NCBI GenBank assembly: GCA_963973915.1
Contig: CAXBBM010000016.1
Span: 9,746-73,745 of the forward strand
Direction of reading: 5' to 3'
DNA: 64,000 nucleotides
From: Polycyclovorans sp002706265
GTDB taxonomy: Bacteria; Pseudomonadota; Gammaproteobacteria; Nevskiales; Nevskiaceae
Shown here: positions 1 to 6,944 of the stretch, piece after piece
Layout: every line of letters begins with the position of its first letter
Position numbering within the stretch: the first letter of the stretch is position 1
Notes under the pieces: model-generated
Seen by the model: the letters and a program-made list of their open reading frames with translations, nothing else
Told to the model about the DNA's origin: nothing
Databases searched by the model: none
Program-made: the position numbers and the translations under genes

Positions 1-1
1 G

Positions 2-589
2 AGCGCTATCTTTCTTTCCGCCAGCGTGCCACTTGTGAATCGCGGCAATTACCACGAGACAGCTAATCCGTTCCTCATTCAGTGTGCTGTGCGAGAACTG
101 GTCATTTCAGTGATTCGGCAACACAAGATTGTCTGGGGCGGACATCCGGCGATCACTCCGATGATATGGAGTATCTGTGAGGATCTGAACATCGACTACT
201 CCGAGGCGGTTGTTCTGTATCAGAGCAAATTTTTTCAGGACCGATTTCCTGAAGAAAACCAGCGCTTTCACAATGTAGTCCTAACTGATGCTGTGCCTAC
301 CGATATGAGCGCAAGCTTGTTACTCATGCGCGAACAAATGCTTTCTCGCCAAGATTTGGTGGCAGCCGTATTCATCGGTGGAATGGATGGTGTTGAAGCC
401 GAATACGATCTCTTCATTCGCTTCCATCCCCAAGCGAAGGTATTGCCCGTTGCCGCTCCGGGCGGCGCGGCTCTTGAACTAGCAAAACGTCTAGGTCAAG
501 TCGATGAAACAGAATTACACGATGTTGATTTCGCCCGCCTATTCCATTCGCATCTAAGCGCTATCACGTCCGATGGGCGTACAGATTGA
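2..589 (+). CDS. SLOG-domain protein, 5' end outside window
   Basis: The reading frame is open to the window edge and begins with the SLOG-type strand AIFLSAS, so the gene starts upstream and only its C-terminal part (about 195 residues) is seen. Other hallmarks are IVWGGHPAITP, the strand AAVFIGGMDGVEAEY and the glycine-rich turn APGGAALELA. SLOG is a Rossmann-like domain that binds nucleotide ligands; in Thoeris ThsA it senses the signal made by a TIR protein and switches on an effector domain. The next gene on the same strand encodes a ThsB-like TIR protein, which fits that partnership. Whether an N-terminal effector (SIR2, Macro, membrane) exists cannot be seen. A stand-alone SLOG protein remains possible. 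The local sequence is AT-richer than the chromosome. Confidence 0.72.
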   Translation, partial: SAIFLSASVPLVNRGNYHETANPFLIQCAVRELVISVIRQHKIVWGGHPAITPMIWSICEDLNIDYSEAVVLYQSKFFQDRFPEENQRFHNVVLTDAVPTDMSASLLLMREQMLSRQDLVAAVFIGGMDGVEAEYDLFIRFHPQAKVLPVAAPGGAALELAKRLGQVDETELHDVDFARLFHSHLSAITSDGRTD

Positions 590-623
590 AATCGAAAGCA
601 AAAAACGAATAAGGGCGATGACA

Positions 624-1205
624 ATGGCTAAGCGCGTATTTTTCAGTTTCCACTACAAGGATGTAATAGATTTCCGGGCCAATGTCGTCCGCAAGCATTG
701 GGTTTTAAAGGACGATCGAGAGGAAGCCGGTTACTTCGATGCCTCCATTTGGGAGGAAGCCAAGAAGCAAAATGAAATCGGGCTGAAACGTCTAATTAAC
801 GGCGCCTTGGAAAATACTTCGGCAACTTGCGTGCTGGTAGGTAGTGATACTTACGCGCGGCCGTGGGTCCGCTACGAGATCATCCAGAGCATTTATCGCG
901 GGAACCGTGTTTTTGGAGTTCACATCAATCAGATCAAAGGGAAAGACCAGCTAACAAAAAGTAATGGCCCCAATCCTTTCGACTATCTGGCCTTGAAATA
1001 CAGCGACGATGGCACGAAGGTCGAAGTGTTTGAGGCCGATGGTGGGAAATGGGTTCCGTATGGAAAACTGACCGACTACAAACTGAAGACCGTCGCTTCC
1101 GAACAGAGGTGGGGAAAACTATTCAGCCTTTCCAGCCTAGGCTATAAAATTTACTGCTGGTCAGGCAACGATGGATACAACAACTTTGCCACCTGGGTGG
1201 GATAG
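624..1205 (+). CDS. ThsB-like TIR-domain protein (DUF1863-type)
   Basis: A 193-residue protein made almost entirely of a TIR-like fold of the Thoeris ThsB/DUF1863 kind. Visible motifs are the first strand RVFFSFHYKDV (residues 4-14), YFDASIWEEAKK (38-48), strand SATCVLVGSDT and WVRYEI with candidate catalytic Glu85. Family members cleave NAD+ or convert it to a cyclic ADP-ribose-type signal. The frame is open from an ATG at 573 that overlaps the SLOG gene, and another ATG is at 618; I chose 624 because family proteins begin right at this strand and AAGGGCG lies just upstream. The gene follows the SLOG gene by about 34 nt and is probably co-transcribed. It runs convergently into the UDG-like gene. 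Confidence 0.75.
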   Translation: MAKRVFFSFHYKDVIDFRANVVRKHWVLKDDREEAGYFDASIWEEAKKQNEIGLKRLINGALENTSATCVLVGSDTYARPWVRYEIIQSIYRGNRVFGVHINQIKGKDQLTKSNGPNPFDYLALKYSDDGTKVEVFEADGGKWVPYGKLTDYKLKTVASEQRWGKLFSLSSLGYKIYCWSGNDGYNNFATWVG

Positions 1206-1284
1206 TGTCGTCCGAGTTCATATCCGGATAGAACTGGCCAGCATCTATATCGCAAAATCAAGTGATGTGCTCGTCAATATGGGC

Positions 1285-1971
1285 TCAGCAATCCACGCTG
1301 ATCCGGCCGGCGTCGCTAGAACAAGATTTTGTCCGCGACGTAATCCCATAAAGCTCTGCAATCTGGCGCAAAAACTGTGTCTGTCCACCATAGCTTGGAT
1401 GCCGAACGCAAACTACCGGAACGAGGTCCACAACTCGATTGGCCGAGACGGCTGCATCATTGCCGATCGCAATGATACGAGCTGGCCGTAGCAGTTCAAT
1501 AAGGGCCTGGAGTAGTTCTTCACCAGCTCGGCGCTCGTAAGCATTGTGCTGGCGGTTCGTGAATGGTTCGCCTGATTCGTGAGGATGGAGTGGAAATACA
1601 TTCCACAAGAATATCCGAGCATCAATCTGATCCAGCATGCTCCAGACAACAGCCGCCGTCCGCTCGGCGACAGCAGCGCCAATTGTTGGTCGCTCAGCAG
1701 GAAGGTTCCAACGCCGGGTGTGCCTGTCGATATGAACATCATCAGTCAACGCAAGCCCGGTGCGACGCCCACCGCGGTATCCCAGGTCTCGACCAACCCA
1801 AATTGCATCGACGGGTTTACTTGCTGCACGTTCTAGCATTGCCGATAAAGCAGTAGCTCGAAGACTGGGCGCATCATCGTGATCGTGCACTTCACAACGA
1901 TCAGCATAAGGGTTAAAGCAGTTGTCGAATTTCAGCTTGGCAACCGCATTTACGAATGGATGTAGGTTCAT
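1285..1971 (-). CDS. uracil-DNA glycosylase superfamily protein
   Basis: A 228-residue protein of the UDG-like fold. GRDLGYRGGRRTGLALTDD (residues 60-78) corresponds to the active-site loop of UDGs, WNVFPLHP (123-130) to the substrate loop, and VRHPSYGG (189-196) to the conserved HPS motif. UDGs remove uracil or other non-canonical bases from DNA, but this divergent subfamily may recognise a different modified base or free nucleotide. Its ATG overlaps the stop of the MazG-like gene in ATGA, indicating translational coupling as the last gene of the four-gene leftward operon. It ends 79 nt from the convergent ThsB-like gene, with no clear terminator between. Substrate is not deducible. Confidence 0.68.
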   Translation of the reverse strand: MNLHPFVNAVAKLKFDNCFNPYADRCEVHDHDDAPSLRATALSAMLERAASKPVDAIWVGRDLGYRGGRRTGLALTDDVHIDRHTRRWNLPAERPTIGAAVAERTAAVVWSMLDQIDARIFLWNVFPLHPHESGEPFTNRQHNAYERRAGEELLQALIELLRPARIIAIGNDAAVSANRVVDLVPVVCVRHPSYGGQTQFLRQIAELYGITSRTKSCSSDAGRISVDC

Positions 1972-3110
1972 TTTTCTGCCTCCAGCGGTTCATAGCGAAT
2001 TGTGCGATGTGTTCGATCACCGATGATCCAGCCACCTTGGGCAGCCCTAAGTTGGCGAAAGACTGCATAGCCATCCAGAATGGCTCTTTCCCAAAGCTTA
2101 AGTGGACATTTTTCGACTTCGTAGCCAGCTACAAATTCGCCGATAGTCTTGAGCATTCCGAGTGAAATGCGCTCCTGATTTTCGAAGAATTTTAGCTCTT
2201 TAGCTCTGGTGAAAATCCAGGCGGTCAATCCTTCTTCGACCACAATTGCCCGACCACTATCCTGTGCTTCGTCGTACTCCGGTTTGCTCTTGCGCTTATG
2301 CTTAATCAGTGCGCGTATGACTGGTGACCAATGCAGAATCGCAGCGTATGCAAAATGAAAAACATCGTGGAACCGATACCCATCGGGATCGGCAATGTTG
2401 TCAGTAAGAGGGTCGCCGATGAATACGCCATTCCACTGAAGGTAGCTTCTGCCACTCTCTCTTTGATTAACGCGAATCTTGAATGTTCTTGGTAGCTGTT
2501 CTTCAATTCCGAACCCGGCATCAAAGTCAATCAGGTCTTCTGGTCGCGGTTCGAGAAATGCCCCGCGCGCCTTGCGCAAATTACTTCGCGCAACATCCGA
2601 AAAGGCAAGTTTTGCTGCATGAAGCGCACCAAGATAATCACTTGCAAACGCCGCAACTCTCGCATGATCTGGAGTGCCTTCTAACAACGCCGCCGCTGAA
2701 CGCCCGAGCTTAAAAAGTGTTGTGTCTACAGGGTCGGTAGTTGTTGGCACGGCAACGCGGGCATAGGTTCCTTCGAACATATCAGTTGCCGCGCCAGCCG
2801 TTCGGAACCGCGCGTTGCTGGCGGCTTCCGCGAAGAGCTCATCAAACGGAATTTTCAATCGTCTACAGAGTGCAGCGAGATACCAAAGCGTATCGCCAAA
2901 TTCCTCCTCAGCGGCCCGTTTGAATCCAGGGTAGGCCGATTGCTCACGGATATGCTTCTTGGCAGTAGACATGATGCCACCGACTTCGCCGTAAAGTCCT
3001 TGCAATATCGGACCAACGTCCAACGGGTCAAGCACGTCGGTGTCGGCGATTTGATTGGCATAGTCCGCCAATAAAATTGAACCTGTGCTGTGAATAATTG
3101 AGTTAGCCAC
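1968..3110 (-). CDS. MazG-like nucleotide pyrophosphohydrolase with extra C-terminal domain
   Basis: About 380 residues. The N-terminal part carries an all-alpha NTP pyrophosphohydrolase signature: GEVGG around residue 42 and EEEFGDTLWYL around 68-78, the usual EXXE...EXXD metal ligands. MazG-type enzymes cleave (d)NTPs to monophosphates and pyrophosphate. The C-terminal half, unusual for a plain MazG (about 100 residues), has FHDVFHFAYAA (HDVFH at about 248-252) followed by VVEEGLTAW (EE at about 292-293), which looks like a second metal site. An ATG at 3164 would overlap the Nmad2 gene by 62 nt; I prefer the GTG at 3110, which overlaps its stop by 8 nt and leaves a normal MazG N-terminus. 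The 3' end overlaps the UDG-like gene as ATGA. Confidence 0.7.
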   Translation of the reverse strand: MANSIIHSTGSILLADYANQIADTDVLDPLDVGPILQGLYGEVGGIMSTAKKHIREQSAYPGFKRAAEEEFGDTLWYLAALCRRLKIPFDELFAEAASNARFRTAGAATDMFEGTYARVAVPTTTDPVDTTLFKLGRSAAALLEGTPDHARVAAFASDYLGALHAAKLAFSDVARSNLRKARGAFLEPRPEDLIDFDAGFGIEEQLPRTFKIRVNQRESGRSYLQWNGVFIGDPLTDNIADPDGYRFHDVFHFAYAAILHWSPVIRALIKHKRKSKPEYDEAQDSGRAIVVEEGLTAWIFTRAKELKFFENQERISLGMLKTIGEFVAGYEVEKCPLKLWERAILDGYAVFRQLRAAQGGWIIGDRTHRTIRYEPLEAEK

Positions 3111-3729
3111 GGAGCGAAATCCATTCTTGTGGCGGTCCCTGATAACCGCTGACTCCGAAATCACGCACCCAATGCTCTAAGAGTTCAACCAGTTGAGGAT
3201 CATCGAAACAAGACCTGCCAATACCTTGTTTACACAATGGGCGACCGCCCTGATCCCGAAGATTCTCAGGAAACGCTGGCCCCGTGCCGCCGAAGTAAAT
3301 GAAGTCATCGCTGACCAGTATTCGATTTACACCTGTGTCCCGGGCTACATGTTGCAGGTTGATCTGCCCGTCTTCACGCGAATGAAATGAATCGCGTTGG
3401 CACCAATCAGCATCCGGCGTGTTTCGAAAATAGATATTGTCTCCGCAACTTTGTTTGCGGCTACCCATGCGAAAGGGCTTCTTGACATCAAACCGTGCGT
3501 CCGCTGCATAGTCCTCGAACGTCATCGTCTCGGTCACACGCATGGCATAGACGAGATGCCCCCCGCGTCTAATGCTGCGGTCATTACTGGCGCTACCGAC
3601 TACCCAATCGCCGACTCCGGCTTGGCGCCGAATATCCGGTTTGCACGTTGCGAGTGTGCAATAACCGTAAAAAGGATTGGGCGCAAACCCGCTGTCGTAG
3701 CGCACTACGTATGAATAGATGCGGGCCAT
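3103..3729 (-). CDS. Nmad2-type nucleotide modification-associated protein
   Basis: A 208-residue protein that I recognise as nucleotide modification-associated domain 2 from its start (ARIYSYVVRYDSGFAPNPF), the GDWVVG and RGGHLVYAMRVTE strands, GSRKQSCGDNIYFRN, and the DDFIYFGGTGP motif. Nmad domains are predicted from gene neighbourhoods to act on or bind modified nucleotides; their biochemistry is largely unknown. The ATG used (3729) forms a TAATG junction with the stop of the TIR gene, so the two are translationally coupled; a GTG at 3735 is an alternative. Its neighbours on both sides are nucleotide-handling proteins. Confidence 0.75.
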   Translation of the reverse strand: MARIYSYVVRYDSGFAPNPFYGYCTLATCKPDIRRQAGVGDWVVGSASNDRSIRRGGHLVYAMRVTETMTFEDYAADARFDVKKPFRMGSRKQSCGDNIYFRNTPDADWCQRDSFHSREDGQINLQHVARDTGVNRILVSDDFIYFGGTGPAFPENLRDQGGRPLCKQGIGRSCFDDPQLVELLEHWVRDFGVSGYQGPPQEWISLRG

Positions 3730-4196
3730 TAACACGGATGGCGCTTAAGAGGCACTGGAGAACAGGGGCCGCCGTCTGGCTTTTCCCAACTGTCCTTGCC
3801 ATTGATCGCGTCTACGATTGCATCACCATTCCATCCAACTAATGCGTCGGCGTACTCCTCCAGCGCAGCAGGAAGATCACATTCCTTCTCGCCGTGCTCC
3901 CATACGCCGATGATCCGCTTACCCTGCTTGGCGGCATATTCAATCTCCCAGTTGACCCATTCACTGTCCTTGGTCTGCGGCGAAACGTAGCAGATAAAAG
4001 TGCCGGCCCAATTTATCGCAGGAGCTAGAATTTGAGTTTTGATGTAATCCGGGTCTTTGGCGTTGTTGAATTTTCCAGTGTGGATCGACGAATCCCGGAT
4101 ATCCATTCCCTTGGGAGCCAGTAGCTCCTTCAGCTTTTGCAAGCCCTGGTCGTCCTTGTGGACGTGACTAATAAATACGTTCTTTGTATCCGCCAT
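3729..4196 (-). CDS. TIR-like (ThsB/DUF1863 family) protein, first gene of Nmad2-MazG-UDG operon
   Basis: A 155-residue single-domain TIR-like protein: first strand NVFISHVHKDD (residues 6-16), a central strand AGTFICYVSPQT, and WVNWEIEYA with candidate catalytic Glu84. The sequence differs clearly from the ThsB-like protein at 624-1205, so this is not a recent duplicate. A strong ribosome-binding site (AGGAGGGGG) precedes the ATG. Its stop overlaps the Nmad2 start as TAATG. TIR proteins of this type hydrolyse or cyclise NAD+ in phage defence, so this is probably the sensor or signal-generating enzyme of the cassette. It begins 45 nt after the HigA-like gene on the same strand with no visible terminator, so read-through from the toxin-antitoxin promoter is possible. 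Confidence 0.74.
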   Translation of the reverse strand: MADTKNVFISHVHKDDQGLQKLKELLAPKGMDIRDSSIHTGKFNNAKDPDYIKTQILAPAINWAGTFICYVSPQTKDSEWVNWEIEYAAKQGKRIIGVWEHGEKECDLPAALEEYADALVGWNGDAIVDAINGKDSWEKPDGGPCSPVPLKRHPC

Positions 4197-4241
4197 GTCC
4201 CCCTCCTATAAGAACAACCCGAACCACTTTGATGATTGCCG

Positions 4242-4568
4242 TCATCCTGTGGCAACGGTTATACCGCGGGCTCGTGCAGCCCGAGCAGGCCGCACAACTA
4301 TTTCAACATACTGATCAAGCGACACCAGCGCTTGCATAAGTCGTTCGAGTGAAATGTTTTGGAGCTTATAGCGACGTACCTGAGACACCTTGGGTTGGGT
4401 CATGCCGGTGATGTCGGCAGCCTCCATTTGACTAAGGCCACGCTTGTCTATCAACTCGTTGAGCTTGACCGCAAGCGCGGCCTTTGCTGACAGTTCTTCT
4501 GCATCGTCGAACCCGAGGTCGGCCAGTACGTTGTCGGTGCCTTGAGGACTACTCTTGCGTGTCATCAT
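4242..4568 (-). CDS. HigA/XRE-family antitoxin
   Basis: A 108-residue protein with a central Cro/C1-type helix-turn-helix: KLNELIDKRGLSQMEAADITGMTQPKVSQVRRYKLQ at about residues 35-70, followed by the LERLMQALVSLDQYVEIVVRP segment typical of HigA2-type antitoxins. It should bind and neutralise the toxin encoded just upstream and repress the shared promoter. The start ATG (a second in-frame ATG follows at once) overlaps the toxin stop as ATGA and is preceded by AGGAGA. The toxin-first gene order is characteristic of HigBA modules. Confidence 0.82.
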   Translation of the reverse strand: MMTRKSSPQGTDNVLADLGFDDAEELSAKAALAVKLNELIDKRGLSQMEAADITGMTQPKVSQVRRYKLQNISLERLMQALVSLDQYVEIVVRPARAARARGITVATG

Positions 4569-4927
4569 GATCTCCTGCTCGCTACATAGCGGGCGAGCAC
4601 TGCCTTCAATCGCTTCTCGATCAACTCCACGTCCGGCTGCGGTGTGGCGATTCCGGACTTGGATTTCTTTTGAAACGCATGCAGCACATGCACTGCATCG
4701 CCGACACGCACAGTGTAGACCGCACGGAACGTGTCGCCACGATGGTCCTCCACCAGTTCATAGACCCCGGAGCCGAGCCCTTTCCAAGGCTTCGCAGAGT
4801 CAGGTGTCCGACCCAACTGCACGACGAACAGCGCGACGCCCATGTCCTTCTGGACAGGAACCGGGAATTCCTTGAAGTCCTTCTTCGAGGAGCCCTCCCA
4901 GTAAAGGAGCTTGCGTTTCTCAGTCAT
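4565..4927 (-). CDS. HigB/RelE-type toxin (Gp49-like, DUF891)
   Basis: A 120-residue protein of the phage-derived Gp49-like HigB family. Diagnostic segments are KDFKEFPVPVQKDMGVALFVVQLG, PWKGLGSGVYELVEDHRGDTFRAVYTVRVGDAVHVLHAFQKKSKSGI. These toxins are ribosome-dependent mRNA interferases. The frame stays open upstream to 5110, but the ATG at 4927 is chosen because the family begins with this segment and the promoter lies directly upstream. It is translationally coupled to the antitoxin. The module sits between the integrase and the TIR operon and could stabilise the island. Confidence 0.83.
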   Translation of the reverse strand: MTEKRKLLYWEGSSKKDFKEFPVPVQKDMGVALFVVQLGRTPDSAKPWKGLGSGVYELVEDHRGDTFRAVYTVRVGDAVHVLHAFQKKSKSGIATPQPDVELIEKRLKAVLARYVASRRS

Positions 4928-4930
4928 GGC

Positions 4931-4959
4931 AGTATACCCGTTCGGATATATAAAGGCAA
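4931..4959 (-). promoter_or_regulatory. sigma-70 promoter of the toxin-antitoxin module
   Basis: On the minus strand TTGCCT (4959-4954) and TATACT (4936-4931) are separated by 17 nt. The -10 box ends only three bases before the toxin ATG, so the transcript would be leaderless or nearly so. A palindrome lies just upstream at 4968-4992. Seen directly; the start point is inferred. Confidence 0.55.
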
Positions 4960-4967
4960 CCCGCGAG

Positions 4968-4992
4968 ATTGTCGTGTCGCTGATACGACAAT
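4968..4992. promoter_or_regulatory. palindromic operator candidate upstream of higBA-type genes
   Basis: Arms ATTGTCGTGTC and GATACGACAAT flank a 3-nt spacer and pair at 10 of 11 positions. The palindrome lies about 10 bp upstream of the predicted -35 box of the toxin promoter, where an XRE antitoxin would autorepress. Confidence 0.5.
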
Positions 4993-5021
4993 TAGCCCTG
5001 CGTCGGTCCCCAAGTGCTTGG

Positions 5022-6221
5022 TCATGTCGTAGCTTCCTCGGCGCGCTGCGCACCCGTGATCGTCTTGCGCCGGTTCGCCACCAGCTCGGCCGCCTGGCGC
5101 ACCGGATCATCCTCGGTGTGGACGTAGCGCATGAACATCACCACGGTCTTGTGCGCCGTCAGCGCCATGCCGACCTTCACCGGGATGCCCGAGTTAGCAA
5201 TGTCGGTCGCCGAGCGATGGCGGATGCCGTGTGTACCCACGTGCGTCGCGCCCGCCGCCTTGAGCGCCCGGCACCAGCCGCCGTAATACTCGCCCGTGGT
5301 CAGGTGTTGCCCCGGATGGCGTGGTGACGGCAGCACGTAGGGATTGCCTTCCTGCCGCGGCGCCGTCGAAAGCAGCCGGTAGGCTTCCTCGCTCATGGGC
5401 TTGGACATGCCGCCGGTCTTGCTGTCGGGCCAGACGACGCGACGGTTTTCCAGATCGACCCACTCCCATTCGAGCGTGACGATTTCGGAGCGGCGGCCGG
5501 CGAACTCGAATTGCAGGCGGATCGCCAGCGGGATGACGTAGTTCTCCAGCCCTTCGGCCTCGATCTTGTCGAGCTGCCGGAACAACTTGCCCATGTCCTC
5601 GTCGCTGATGAGGTGGGTGGACTTGCCGGCAGGGAACATCGGGACATGGCGGCAAGGATTGGTGCCGTCCGGGCGGAAGCCCCACACTTCGGCCAGGTTG
5701 AACATCTTGCGCAAGACGCTGAAGACCTTGTTCGCTTCGGTCGGCTTGTACGAGAGCTTTTCCATCAGCCCCGCGATGTCAGGCCGCTTCACGTCCTGCA
5801 CCTTCTTGCGCCCCAGCAGCGGAATGATGTTGCGGTTGATGACGCCTTGATAGCCAACTCGGGTGCTGGGCTTGTTGCGCTTCTTGGAGTAGTCCTCCAT
5901 GAACTTCTTGCACAACTCCTCAACGGTAGGTGCTTTGCGCGCCTCGGCTTTGGCAGCGCTGGGATCACCGCCTCGGCGAACTTCGGCCAGCCAGTTCTGC
6001 GCCAGCGAGCGGGCCTGCTCGACGGTCAGTTCTCCGTACATGCCCAGCGCCGGCTTGCGCCGCTCGCCGGCATTCGTCCGGTACTGGAGCATGAAGACTT
6101 TGCGGCCGGCCGGTGTAATCTTGCACAGGAAGCCGGGGACGAGGGTGTCGCGCAGCTCGATGGCTTGCGCTTCGGGTTTTGCCGCATCGACTGCGGACTT
6201 GGTGAGCTTGATCTTGGCCAT
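5022..6221 (-). CDS. tyrosine recombinase, P4-type integrase (DUF4102 arm-binding domain)
   Basis: A 399-residue site-specific recombinase. The N-terminal KIKLTKSAVDAAKPEAQ...LRDTLVPGFLCKIT segment is the DUF4102 arm-binding domain, followed by a core-binding domain (about 80-180) and a catalytic domain with the first Arg in FAGRRSEIVTLEW, the HGIRHRSATD box and the Tyr in VMFMRYVHTE. P4-type integrases insert genomic islands, often at tRNA genes. The ATG at 6221 is chosen over one at 6269 because AAGGAGTC stands directly before it. All motifs are intact. It marks one boundary of the defence island at 1-4927; no tRNA or att repeat is visible next to it, and the other island end is outside the window. 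Confidence 0.9.
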   Translation of the reverse strand: MAKIKLTKSAVDAAKPEAQAIELRDTLVPGFLCKITPAGRKVFMLQYRTNAGERRKPALGMYGELTVEQARSLAQNWLAEVRRGGDPSAAKAEARKAPTVEELCKKFMEDYSKKRNKPSTRVGYQGVINRNIIPLLGRKKVQDVKRPDIAGLMEKLSYKPTEANKVFSVLRKMFNLAEVWGFRPDGTNPCRHVPMFPAGKSTHLISDEDMGKLFRQLDKIEAEGLENYVIPLAIRLQFEFAGRRSEIVTLEWEWVDLENRRVVWPDSKTGGMSKPMSEEAYRLLSTAPRQEGNPYVLPSPRHPGQHLTTGEYYGGWCRALKAAGATHVGTHGIRHRSATDIANSGIPVKVGMALTAHKTVVMFMRYVHTEDDPVRQAAELVANRRKTITGAQRAEEATT

Positions 6222-6397
6222 AGCTGACTCCTTGGAAAGACCCGATTCCAGGAGCCTGTCAGGAGCCAAGCGGTCGGAAGCCGGGTCAAGTTTCGGAAAG
6301 CACCGGCATAGGATGAACTCACGTAAGTTCTTGATAAACCTGCCACAACGAGCTGTGGCGTAGTCCAGCGAAGTTCGGTGCTGGAGTCATGGTGAAA

Positions 6398-6425
6398 TAA
6401 AAAAACCGGCGTACGGGCGCCGGTT
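6398..6425 (-). terminator. Rho-independent terminator of the glutathione peroxidase gene
   Basis: Arms AACCGGCG (6404-6411) and CGCCGGTT (6418-6425) form an 8-bp stem; on the minus strand it is followed by a run of eight U. It lies about 20 nt beyond the stop of the leftward gene. Confidence 0.85.
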
Positions 6426-6447
6426 TCAAGGGGGTGATGCCAGCGCC

Positions 6448-6927
6448 TTACAGCAGCGCCGCGATGTCGGCCGCGATCGTCTCGGGCTTGTCGGCCGAGC
6501 CATAGCGGTTGACGACCCTGCCGTCGCGGTCCACCAGAAACTTGGTGAAATTCCACTTGACGGCCTCGGTGCCCAGCACGCCGGGCTTCTCGCCCTTCAG
6601 ATACTGGTACAGCGGGTGCGCGTCATCGCCGTTCACCTTGAGCTTGGCGAACATCGGGAAGCTGACGTTGAAGCGGGTCTCGCAGAACGTGGCGATCTCG
6701 GAGTCGGTGCCCGGCTCCTGGCCCGCAAACTGGTTGCAGGGAAAGCCCATCACCACCAGACCTTGATCCTTGTACTGGCGGTGAAGTGCCTCAAGCCCCT
6801 CGTACTGAGGCGTGAACCCGCAACGGCTTGCCACGTTGACCACCAGCAGCACCTTGCCGGCGTAGTCGTTCATCGACTGGACCTTGCCGTCAATGGTGTG
6901 CACGTCAATCTTGAACAGCTCGCTCAT
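6448..6927 (-). CDS. glutathione peroxidase (thioredoxin-like peroxidase)
   Basis: A 159-residue protein of the GPx family, usual length. The peroxidatic site ASRCGFTPQY (Cys in place of selenocysteine) is at about residues 33-42, the family motif MGFPCNQF is at 60-67, and WNFTKFLVDRDGRVVNRY at 125-142 carries the conserved Trp and Asn. Bacterial Cys-GPx enzymes reduce peroxides, usually with thioredoxin. No signal peptide, so cytoplasmic. It follows the acyl-CoA dehydrogenase on the same strand by 17 nt, so the two may share a transcript, and has its own terminator. Confidence 0.93.
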   Translation of the reverse strand: MSELFKIDVHTIDGKVQSMNDYAGKVLLVVNVASRCGFTPQYEGLEALHRQYKDQGLVVMGFPCNQFAGQEPGTDSEIATFCETRFNVSFPMFAKLKVNGDDAHPLYQYLKGEKPGVLGTEAVKWNFTKFLVDRDGRVVNRYGSADKPETIAADIAALL

Positions 6928-6944
6928 GCGGGTTCTCCAAAGGT

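Noticed and set aside
2..1205. Calling the SLOG/TIR pair a complete Thoeris system
   Set aside because: The effector part of ThsA cannot be seen because the gene is cut by the window edge.
6222..6447. A tRNA or att core for the P4-type integrase next to its start
   Set aside because: I found no tRNA-like fold and no repeat of this stretch elsewhere in the window; the other end of island 1 is outside the window.
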